8,860 bases of DNA from an uncultured Faecalibacterium sp. (GTDB lineage: Bacteria > Bacillota > Clostridia > Oscillospirales > Ruminococcaceae), in NCBI GenBank assembly GCA_902463905.1, contig CABQHF010000078.1, forward strand, positions 1-8,860, read 5' to 3'. Under the pieces are notes generated by a model. It made no database searches, was not told the DNA's origin, and saw nothing but the letters and a program-made list of their open reading frames with translations. Position 1 is the first letter of the stretch. Each line of letters starts with the position of its first letter. A program made the position numbers and the translations under genes. Shown one piece after another: positions 1 through 5,338 of this stretch.

Positions 1-279
1 GAGCACTTTACCGTGCAGGTCAACAGCAGCATCGGCGTGCTGCCCAACGACCGCTTCTCCGAAAGCGGCGTGACCGGCAAGCTCACCCTGCCGGAGGGCA
101 CCCGCGGCAAGACCGCACAGACCTACTATGCCGTGCAGATGTTCACCGCCGACACCCGGTTCCACAAGGCCGGTGACGTGGTGGTGACCCCCGTCAGCAT
201 CGACACTTACGCCAAGACGGGCCTGCAGTTCACCGTGTACAGCGAGGCTGTCATGGCCATTGCATGGAAGGCCCAGTAA
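1..279 (+). CDS. C-terminal fragment of an unidentified protein
   Basis: The frame is open from the left edge to a TAA at 277-279, giving 92 residues of a gene whose start lies outside the window. I do not recognise a family. The segment is rich in Thr, Val and aromatic residues in alternating patterns (for example TYYAVQMFTADTRF and GLQFTVYSEAVMAIAW), which suggests a beta-strand-rich domain, and it has no membrane segment, Cys motif or obvious catalytic signature. A GTG at 13-15 and an ATG at 139-141 lie in frame, but neither has a convincing ribosome binding site, so this is read as an internal part of a longer gene. Codon use (GCC, ACC, GTG, CTG) matches the neighbouring genes, and a strong terminator follows 27 nt after the stop. 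That the frame is coding is fairly sure; the function is unknown. Confidence 0.7.
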   Translation, partial: EHFTVQVNSSIGVLPNDRFSESGVTGKLTLPEGTRGKTAQTYYAVQMFTADTRFHKAGDVVVTPVSIDTYAKTGLQFTVYSEAVMAIAWKAQ

Positions 280-305
280 CCCCTTACATACCCCATAAAA
301 CCGCA

Positions 306-342
306 GGGAGCGGCTCCTGAGACCGGGAGCCGCTCCCTTTTT
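306..342 (+). terminator. Intrinsic terminator of the left-edge gene
   Basis: A perfect 12-bp GC-rich stem (306-317 pairing with 326-337, arm GGGAGCGGCTCC) with an 8-nt loop is followed directly by five T residues (338-342). It lies 27 nt after the TAA of the left-edge gene, as expected for a factor-independent terminator on the + strand. Confidence 0.92.
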
Positions 343-352
343 GTGTGCTGGA

Positions 353-523
353 AACTCCCTCAGTCATCGCTGCGCGATGCCAGCTCCCTCAATGAGGGAG
401 CCTTGCCGCACGGATGGCCTTCCCCCAGGGGAGAAGCCTTTTCCCCTGCTGCGGGCAGCTTTTCCGTGCTGCCAATAGGCCCCCTCCCAGAGGGGGCTGT
501 CTGCGAAGCAGACTGAGGGAGTT
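353..523. repeat. MITE-like palindromic repeat, copy A (171 bp)
   Basis: The element is bounded by perfect 13-bp terminal inverted repeats, AACTCCCTCAGTC (353-365) and GACTGAGGGAGTT (511-523). Inside the left end are a hairpin CATCGC-TGC-GCGATG (365-379) and a near-perfect palindrome GCTCCCTCA-A-TGAGGGAGC (383-401). Inside the right end are GCCCCCTC-CCA-GAGGGGGC (479-497) and GTCTGC-GAA-GCAGAC (499-513). There is no transposase and no convincing reading frame; a 111-codon minus-strand frame crossing it is a shadow. A related copy lies inverted at 7681-7807. I read it as a non-autonomous mobile or structural repeat. It sits between two terminators in a convergent intergenic gap, a location unlikely to disturb expression. 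No clear target-site duplication is visible. Confidence 0.82.
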
Positions 524-532
524 CCCTACAAC

Positions 533-572
533 AACAGAACGCCGTCCGGCGCGTGCCGGACGGCGTTCTGTT
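533..572 (-). terminator. 18-bp perfect hairpin, terminator of the flavoprotein gene
   Basis: Positions 533-550 pair perfectly with 555-572 around a 4-nt loop (GCGT). On the minus strand it lies 27 nt after the reductase stop codon, and the transcript leaving the stem reads TTGTTGTAG, a short T-rich tail. On the + strand the stem is followed by only TTTGAAG. A terminator for the minus-strand gene is the best reading, possibly with some bidirectional effect. Between the stop codon and the stem the mRNA would be pyrimidine-rich (complement of 573-597). Confidence 0.75.
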
Positions 573-599
573 TGAAGAAAAGAAGAAAAAAGAATTCGA

Positions 600-2549
600 T
601 TAAGCCTTGGCGTCTGCGGCAGCGTTGGTGCCGGCGATACGGCCAAAGGTGATGATATCGGGGTAAGCGTTGCCGCCCAGGCGGTTGTTGCCGTGGATGC
701 CGCTGGCAACCTCACCGGCTGCATACAGGCCCGGGATGGCGTTGCCGTCGGCGTTCAGCACATGTGCCTCGGTGTCGATCTGGATGCCGCCCATGGTGTA
801 GTGCACGGTGGGGGTACGCAGGCTTGCGTAGAACGGAGCCTGCAGGATGGTGGAGTCCTCGCTGGTGGCCTTGCCGAACTCATCCTTGCCGGAGGTCATG
901 CCTGCATTATAGGCCTCCACAGTGGCCTTCAGGGTGTCAGCATCCACACCGATCTTCTCGGCCAGCTCGTCCAGGGTGTCGGCCTTCACGGAGTGGCCGT
1001 CGGTCAGCAGCTTGTCGATCAGCTCGTTGCGGGTGTCGTCACCGGCAATGGCGCTGCTGTCCACGATCAGCCACATCTGGCCGTCGGTCTGCTGCAGCTC
1101 TGCCATGCTGATGGCGTAGCGGGTGTTGTCCTCGTTGATGAAGCGCTTGCCTTCCTTGTTCACGAACATGTACTCAGTAGCACTCAGCCAGTTGCCCACG
1201 AACTCGCTCACGCAGCCGCAGTCGTCAATGGGGTCGCCCAGGGGGTGCACCTGGATCTGATCCAGGTTGATCAGGTTGCCGCCCACGTTCTCGGCCAGAG
1301 CCAGGCCGTCGCCGGTGCTGGTGGCTGCGCAGCTGGTCAGCTTGGTGGTGATCGCGCCGTTGGAGTACTTGTACACCAGGTCGCTGGAAGCGGCATAGCC
1401 GCCGGTCGCAAGGATCACGCTCTTGGCGTTGACGGTGATGGTGCTGCCGTCGGTGCGCTCAGCGATGCAGCCGTTCACGGTACCGTTGCCGTCCACGGTC
1501 AGGGTGGTCACCTTGGCGTTGGTCTCGATGGTGGTGCCCATCTTCTCGGCGTACTGCTGCAGCTTCTCGATGTAGATGCGGCCGCCGTTGTCGCTCTCCT
1601 TGCCGGTGGCAGCGATCAGGTCCACCTGATGGCCGCGGGCCCACTTGCCGCCGATGGCCATGAAGATGTAGTCATTCTTGAAGGGCACACCGATGGTGTT
1701 TTCCAGCCAGTCCAGAGCGTCCACAGCGCCGTTGGCGTAGGTCTCGATCAGCTCAATGTTGTCGATGGAGCCGCCGCCGATGTAGGTCTGCAGGGCATGC
1801 CAGTTGGGGCTGTCGAACAGGGTCTTGCCGTCCTCGGCCTGCCACTTCTCGTAGTCGGCACGGGTGGCGTCGATCAGAGCCTGATACGCCGGGTCATCGG
1901 TGGTAACGTCCAGCGCGGCTTCCACTTCCTTGCAGTTGTCTGCGGTCATGGTCAGCTGCTTCTGGCGCTCAGGGTCGGCCACGTTGTAGGTGCCCTCGCC
2001 CAGCTTGGTGTTGCCGCCGATGGAGGCAGCCTTCTCCAGCACCAGCACGCTTGCGCCGTTCTCGGAGGCAGCGGCTGCGGCAGCCATGCCGGCACCGCCG
2101 GCACCCACCACGGCAACATCCACATCATAGGTGGTGTCCTCGCCCTTGGTGGCGGCGACTTCGCCGTTGTAATCGTCGGGGTTCACGCCGGCAGCGGTCA
2201 GGGCGTTCTTCACAGCCTCCAGCAGACCGTTGCTGGTGAGGGTTGCGGATGCCACGGCATCCACTGCGAGGGTGTTGTTCTCCACCATCTGGGGGATCAT
2301 CTGGTCGAAGGCGATATCGCCCACACCCTCGGTCTCCTGCTGTTCCTTCACCTCAATGCTGGTGATGGCAGCGTTGTCGTCCAGGGTGACGGCAACCACG
2401 ATGTCGCCGTTGCGGCCCTTGCCGGTACCCTCATAGGTGCCAGCCACGGAGCCGGATGCGGCGGTGCTGCTGGAGCTGCTGCCGCAGCCAGCCAGCAGCG
2501 TAAGGGTCATGGCGATGCACAGCAGCATCGCGATCCACTTCTTGCGCAT
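600..2549 (-). CDS. Extracytoplasmic FMN/FAD flavoprotein reductase lipoprotein (fumarate/urocanate reductase family)
   Basis: The 649-aa protein starts with a lipoprotein signal peptide: MRKK, a hydrophobic stretch, then lipobox LAGC with the lipidated Cys at residue 22, followed by a Ser-rich linker. Residues about 36-118 form an FMN-binding domain ending in DAVASATLTS (97-106), the site where ApbE-type flavin transferases attach FMN to Thr. Residues about 141-645 are an FAD_binding_2 fumarate reductase-like flavoprotein: VVGAGGAGMA (147-156), GGNT (178-181), ATGGYA (381-386), TGDG (412-415), HYTMGG (583-588) and a C-terminal GIHGNNRLGGNA (617-628). By family comparison H435, R477, H583 and R623 match active-site His and Arg residues of flavocytochrome c fumarate reductases. 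There is no CXXCH haem motif, so electrons must arrive by another route, plausibly membrane or extracellular flavin transfer. The substrate (fumarate, urocanate, an acrylate or other enoate) cannot be fixed from sequence. The start at 2547-2549 is supported by AAAGGAG 7 nt upstream. The gene stands alone, divergent from a LysR gene. Confidence 0.9.
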   Translation of the reverse strand: MRKKWIAMLLCIAMTLTLLAGCGSSSSSTAASGSVAGTYEGTGKGRNGDIVVAVTLDDNAAITSIEVKEQQETEGVGDIAFDQMIPQMVENNTLAVDAVASATLTSNGLLEAVKNALTAAGVNPDDYNGEVAATKGEDTTYDVDVAVVGAGGAGMAAAAAASENGASVLVLEKAASIGGNTKLGEGTYNVADPERQKQLTMTADNCKEVEAALDVTTDDPAYQALIDATRADYEKWQAEDGKTLFDSPNWHALQTYIGGGSIDNIELIETYANGAVDALDWLENTIGVPFKNDYIFMAIGGKWARGHQVDLIAATGKESDNGGRIYIEKLQQYAEKMGTTIETNAKVTTLTVDGNGTVNGCIAERTDGSTITVNAKSVILATGGYAASSDLVYKYSNGAITTKLTSCAATSTGDGLALAENVGGNLINLDQIQVHPLGDPIDDCGCVSEFVGNWLSATEYMFVNKEGKRFINEDNTRYAISMAELQQTDGQMWLIVDSSAIAGDDTRNELIDKLLTDGHSVKADTLDELAEKIGVDADTLKATVEAYNAGMTSGKDEFGKATSEDSTILQAPFYASLRTPTVHYTMGGIQIDTEAHVLNADGNAIPGLYAAGEVASGIHGNNRLGGNAYPDIITFGRIAGTNAAADAKA

Positions 2550-2610
2550 GATTCTTCTCCTTTATGTGTTCTGTCTTCGTTTTTGTCCCCGTGAGAGGGA
2601 CATCAATAAT

Positions 2611-2640
2611 ATTTTAACGGAAAAACCAACGCCGAAACAA
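2611..2640 (-). promoter_or_regulatory. Predicted promoter of the flavoprotein reductase
   Basis: On the minus strand, TTGTTT (complement of 2635-2640) and TAAAAT (complement of 2611-2616) are separated by 18 nt, which puts the start point near 2604 and gives a leader of about 55 nt. An overlapping TATTAT is an alternative -10. The -35 box is only a partial match, as expected for an activator-dependent promoter; the LysR box centred at 2669 lies about 65 bp upstream. Confidence 0.5.
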
Positions 2641-2661
2641 TAAGAAAACCGGAATGAATGG

Positions 2662-2676
2662 ATAGAATCACGCTAT
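2662..2676. promoter_or_regulatory. Candidate LysR-type operator (ATAG-N7-CTAT)
   Basis: The 15-bp dyad ATAGAATCACGCTAT fits the T-N11-A pattern typical of LysR-type regulators, with 4-bp complementary ends. Its centre is about -65 from the predicted reductase start point, the classical recognition-site position for activation. It also covers the -35 region of the regulator's own predicted promoter, which would allow autorepression. An adjacent overlapping dyad AATCA-N6-TGATT (2666-2681) is an alternative. Assignment rests on pattern and position only. Confidence 0.5.
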
Positions 2677-2682
2677 TGATTG

Positions 2683-2691
2683 TGTTATACT
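2683..2691 (+). promoter_or_regulatory. Predicted extended -10 promoter of the LysR gene
   Basis: TGTTATACT gives an extended -10 (TG-N-TATACT; hexamer 2686-2691) 30 nt before the regulator start codon. There is no good -35 at the expected spacing; that region is occupied by the candidate LysR box at 2662-2676. Confidence 0.5.
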
Positions 2692-2721
2692 TGTGAAAAA
2701 CGAGGAGTGGAGGGATCGGAT

Positions 2722-3635
2722 ATGACCATGAACCAGCTGCGCTATTTCCGCATGCTGGCACGCACGGAGCACTACACCCAGGCGGCGGAGGCGCTGGGCA
2801 TCGCGCAGCCCACCCTCAGCCGGGCCATTGCCCTGCTGGAAGAGGAGCTGAACGTGCTGCTGTTCATCCGCCGGGGGCGCAATGTGGTGCTCACCGACGC
2901 AGGCCGCGCCCTGCTGCGGTATGTGGACGCCGGGTTGGACACGCTGGACGCCGGTGCCGCCGCCATGAAGGACTACCGCACCGGCGCAGGCCGGGTGACC
3001 ATCGGCAGTATCACCCCGGTGGTGAACACCTACCTGCCCCGCATGCTGGCCGATTTCCGCGCCGACGCCGCCAGCAAGGCCACCTTCAATATCCGGGTGG
3101 ATCAGACCGAGCGGCTGCTGTCAGGGCTGAAGGCCGGCCAGTATGATATGGTATTCTGCAGCTATAAGCCCGGCGAGCGGGAGCTGCTGTTCACGCCTGT
3201 GGTGGAATTGCCCTTTGTGGTGGCCATGCGCAAGGACGACCCGCTGGCCCGCTGCAGGGAGATCACCCCGGACCAGCTGGCCGGGCGGCCCATGGTGTTC
3301 ACCGATTCGCCTGCTTATTCCGGGCTGCTGCACCGTATGCTGGAAGAATACGGCATCCGGCCCGAGATCCACGGCTTTTCCAATGAGGATGCCGTGCTGC
3401 TGGGCATGGTGCAGGCATGGGGGTGTTCATAAGCTCCGAGCACCCGCAGATGTACAGTGACGAGACTGTGCTGGTGCCCCTCCGGCAGAACCGCTACCGC
3501 CGCTATATCTATATGGTCACCCGGCCGGGGCTGGCGTCCAGCCCTGCTGCTGCCCAGCTCATTCGCTATAACCAGAACCGCGCCGTGAAGGAGCACGGCC
3601 GCCAGCCCCGTGCCGACGGCGGCACGGACCCCTGA
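2722..3635 (+). pseudogene. LysR-family transcriptional regulator, frameshifted in its C-terminal domain
   Basis: The N-terminus is a LysR winged helix-turn-helix: residues 3-60 contain NQLRYFRMLARTEHYTQAA, then the recognition helix region PTLSRAIALLEEEL (30-43) and the conserved LTDAGR. An effector-binding domain follows from about residue 92. The frame that starts at 2722 ends at 3432 after GMVQAWGCS. The missing C-terminus (GVFISSEHPQMYSDETVLVP onward) continues in another frame from 3417 to TGA at 3633-3635. Joined, the two parts give about 304 aa, the usual LysR length. The start at 2722 is chosen over 2680 because a GGAGG-containing stretch (2702-2714) ends 7 nt upstream and the family begins at MNQLRYF. 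The likely role is control of the divergent reductase gene. The break may be a true mutation, a strain-level variant or an assembly error; a protein cut at residue 236 would keep the DNA-binding domain but lose part of the effector domain. Confidence 0.85.
3412..3418 (+). other. Frameshift site in the LysR gene (probable 4-nt deletion)
   Basis: The sequence GTGCAGGCATGGGGGTG reads V-Q-A-W-G-C and runs into a stop. Adding one more GGCA unit, giving CAGGCAGGCATG, restores V-Q-A-G-M-G-V-F-I, which matches the A-G-x-G-V pattern found at this point in LysR effector domains. The simplest explanation is loss of one copy of a tandem 4-nt unit by slippage; a single missing base would also restore frame but would lose the conserved Gly. 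The exact lost bases are inferred. Confidence 0.7.
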
Positions 3636-3670
3636 AAGAATGCACATCTCCAAGCGTCGTTTGGCTTTTT

Positions 3671-3714
3671 GCCAGCCGGCGCTTTTCTCGTTTTGGGCAA
3701 AAGTGCCGGCTGGC
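3671..3714 (+). terminator. Long hairpin after the LysR gene, possible terminator
   Basis: GCCAGCCGGCGCTTTT (3671-3686) pairs with AAAAGTGCCGGCTGGC (3699-3714), a 16-bp stem with one G-T pair and a 12-nt loop, 35 nt after the regulator stop. No T-run follows on the + strand, and none follows on the minus strand, so it is not a canonical intrinsic terminator. TTTTGCC (3667-3673) can pair instead with GGCAAAA (3696-3702), giving a competing fold. It could end or stabilise the lysR transcript. Confidence 0.4.
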
Positions 3715-3756
3715 CTGTCCCGGCTTTGGTGTCCTGCATGAAAGTATACATCTGGA

Positions 3757-3803
3757 TTGCATAATATGCGAATATATTCTTTAAAAATTGCATAAAGATG
3801 CAA
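3757..3803 (+). promoter_or_regulatory. AT-rich palindromes upstream of argG, candidate ArgR operators
   Basis: Three palindromes are packed here: GCATAATATGC (3759-3769), GAATATATTC (3770-3779) and TTGCATAAAGATGCAA (3788-3803). The last has ARG-box geometry (6-bp half sites separated by 4 bp), with TGCAT in place of the TGAAT of the Bacillus/E. coli consensus. TTGCATAA occurs twice, at 3757 and 3788, exactly 31 bp apart, about three helical turns. They lie some 85-130 bp upstream of the predicted argG start point. ArgR/AhrC binding is inferred from position and geometry only. Confidence 0.4.
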
Positions 3804-3854
3804 ATTGAACCAAAACGCCGTGCAAAGCTGCCCAAGGTTTGGCGGTTTTTGGCA

Positions 3855-3882
3855 TTGACGAAAAAGCCGCACGGCGTATAAT
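3855..3882 (+). promoter_or_regulatory. Promoter of argG
   Basis: TTGACG (3855-3860) and a consensus TATAAT (3877-3882) are separated by 16 nt. The predicted start point near 3889 gives a leader of about 85 nt. This is the strongest sigma-70-type promoter I see in the window and probably drives the arginine cluster. Confidence 0.8.
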
Positions 3883-3973
3883 AAAACCATCCAAAGCGAA
3901 CCGCAGATAGAGGGTGCAGGATGGATGCTTGCATCAGGGAACAAAAGTGTATTTTTATAAAGGAGCGTTCATT

Positions 3974-5206
3974 ATGAAAAAGCAGGATATCAAAAAAGTA
4001 GTGCTGGCTTACTCCGGCGGTCTGGACACCTCCATCATCATCCCCTGGCTGAAGGAAAACTACAACAACTGCGAGGTCATCGCCGTTTCCGGTGACGTGG
4101 GCCAGGGCACCGAGCTGGACGGCCTGGAAGAGAAGGCCAAGGCGACCGGCGCTTCCAAGCTCTATGTGCTGGACCTGAAGAAGGACTTTGTGGAGAACTA
4201 CATCTTCCCCACCCTGAAGTTCGGCGCAAAGTACGAGGACTACCTGCTGGGCACCAGCTTTGCACGTCCGTGCATCGCCAAGGCACTGGCAGACATCGCC
4301 ATCAAGGAGGGTGCAGATGCCATCTGCCACGGCTGCACCGGCAAGGGCAACGATCAGGTGCGTTTTGAGCTGACCCTCAAGGCCTTCTGCCCGGATATGG
4401 CCATCATCGCTCCGTGGCGTGAGTGGGACATCAAGAGCCGTGACGAGGAGATCGACTACGCCGAGGCTCACCACATCCCCCTGAAGATCAACCGTGAGAC
4501 CAACTACTCCAAGGACAAGAACCTGTGGCACCTGAGCCACGAGGGTCTGGATCTGGAGTGCCCCGCCAACGAGCCCCAGTACAACAAGCCCGGCTTCCTG
4601 GAGCTGGGTGTCAGCCCGGAGCAGGCTCCCGACACCCCGACCTATGTGACCATCCACTTTGAAAAGGGCATCCCCACCGCCGTGGACGGCAAGGAAATGG
4701 GCGCTGTGGAGCTGGTGGAATACCTGAACAAGCTGGGCGGCGCCAACGGCATCGGCCTGCTGGACATCGTTGAGAACCGTCTGGTCGGCATGAAGAGCCG
4801 CGGCGTGTACGAGACTCCCGGCGGTGCCATCCTGTACAAGGCCATCAACGTGCTGGAGACCATCACCCTGGACAAGGAGAGCGCACACTTCAAGGCTCAG
4901 CTGGCCCAGAAGTACGCCGACATCGTCTACAACGGCCAGTGGTTCACCCCGCTGCGTGAGGCTCTGGACGCTTTCGCCGACAGCCTGGAAAAGACCGTGA
5001 CCGGCGATGTGAAGCTGAAGCTGTACAAGGGCAACATGATCAACGCCGGCGTCACCTCTCCGTACACCCTGTACGACGAGCAGACCGCTTCCTTCGGCGA
5101 GGATGATGATTACAACCAGGCAGATTCCGCCGGCTTCATCAACCTGTTCGGCCTGTCCATCAAGGAGCGCGCAAAGCTGTCCAAGAACTGGCCGGAGGTC
5201 AAGTAA
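3974..5206 (+). CDS. argG: Argininosuccinate synthase
   Basis: This cytoplasmic enzyme condenses citrulline and aspartate, using ATP (to AMP and pyrophosphate), into argininosuccinate, the penultimate step of arginine synthesis. The 410-aa protein has the usual family length. The N-terminal ATP pyrophosphatase loop AYSGGLDTS is at residues 12-20, GCTGKGNDQVRFE at 120-132, the YSKDKNLWHLSHEG block at 178-191 and YETPGG at 279-284. The start at 3974 is favoured because AAAGGAG (3959-3965) lies 8 nt upstream; an in-frame ATG at 3914 adds 20 residues unlike the family and has no ribosome binding site. Arginine codons are mostly CGT (7 of 9), unlike the CGC/CGG preference of argH, a pattern often linked to high expression. 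A near-consensus promoter and possible ArgR palindromes lie upstream, and argH follows after 132 nt. Confidence 0.97.
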   Translation: MKKQDIKKVVLAYSGGLDTSIIIPWLKENYNNCEVIAVSGDVGQGTELDGLEEKAKATGASKLYVLDLKKDFVENYIFPTLKFGAKYEDYLLGTSFARPCIAKALADIAIKEGADAICHGCTGKGNDQVRFELTLKAFCPDMAIIAPWREWDIKSRDEEIDYAEAHHIPLKINRETNYSKDKNLWHLSHEGLDLECPANEPQYNKPGFLELGVSPEQAPDTPTYVTIHFEKGIPTAVDGKEMGAVELVEYLNKLGGANGIGLLDIVENRLVGMKSRGVYETPGGAILYKAINVLETITLDKESAHFKAQLAQKYADIVYNGQWFTPLREALDAFADSLEKTVTGDVKLKLYKGNMINAGVTSPYTLYDEQTASFGEDDDYNQADSAGFINLFGLSIKERAKLSKNWPEVK

Positions 5207-5221
5207 GTTTTAACATCTTCC

Positions 5222-5253
5222 CTTTCGTGTGTTTTCACACTTTCACACGAAAG
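5222..5253 (+). other. Hairpin with alternative pairing in the argG-argH gap
   Basis: CTTTCGTGTG (5222-5231) pairs perfectly with CACACGAAAG (5244-5253). The inner GTGTG (5227-5231) can instead pair with a nearer CACAC (5236-5240) around a TTTT loop. It starts 16 nt after the argG stop. No T-run follows, so it is more likely a 3'-stabilising or switching element than a terminator. Confidence 0.5.
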
Positions 5254-5273
5254 TTAACCGGCATCGTTGCCGG

Positions 5274-5321
5274 CGGCACCGCCGCAGGAGCGTTTTCCCC
5301 TGCGGCGGCTTTGCCGTTTTT
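5274..5321 (+). terminator. Terminator-like hairpin just before the argH ribosome binding site
   Basis: CCGCCGCAGG (5279-5288) pairs with CCTGCGGCGG (5299-5308). CGGCA (5274-5278) and TGCCG (5312-5316) extend the stem across a 3-nt bulge, and a run of five T follows (5317-5321). This has the form of an intrinsic terminator, yet the argH AAGGAG begins 3 nt after the T-run. The left arm can also fold with upstream CGGCG (5271-5275 with 5280-5284), and CCGGCA-TCGT-TGCCGG (5258-5273) is a further hairpin overlapping that alternative. This may be an attenuator, or a partial terminator lowering argHCJ relative to argG. Confidence 0.7.
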
Positions 5322-5338
5322 ATAAGGAGTTTATTTTT

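Noticed and set aside
353..523. CRISPR array or structural RNA gene at the left repeat
   Set aside because: There are no regularly spaced direct repeats with unique spacers; the structure is terminal inverted repeats plus hairpins, and no tRNA or rRNA signature is visible anywhere in the window.
389..724. 111-codon minus-strand frame crossing the left repeat element
   Set aside because: It runs through the inverted-repeat element and the end of the reductase gene in another frame; such repeats often give spurious proteins.
693..2594. 633-codon open frame on the + strand opposite the flavoprotein gene
   Set aside because: Its translation is low-complexity Gly/Ala/Val/His-rich, it has no family features, and it mirrors the minus-strand gene, whose GC-rich third positions remove stops from the opposite strand.
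2680..2721. Upstream ATG extending the LysR protein by 14 residues
   Set aside because: It overlaps the predicted -10 region, and the LysR family begins at the MNQLRYF segment, which has its own good ribosome binding site.
3412..3435. Programmed ribosomal frameshift in the LysR gene
   Set aside because: No slippery heptamer with a downstream pseudoknot or stimulatory Shine-Dalgarno is evident, and LysR genes are not known to use one; a deletion restoring a conserved AGMGV segment explains the break better.
3770..3779. GAATATATTC as a classical ARG box
   Set aside because: Its half sites are separated by 2 bp rather than the 4 bp of TGAAT-N4-ATTCA; it is reported only as part of the palindrome array.
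3914..3973. Upstream ATG extending argG by 20 residues
   Set aside because: No ribosome binding site precedes it, the added residues do not resemble ArgG, and AAAGGAG sits correctly for the start at 3974.
3566..4888. 440-codon minus-strand frame opposite argG
   Set aside because: The real gene here is argG with all family motifs; the antisense product has no recognisable domains and no ribosome binding site was seen.
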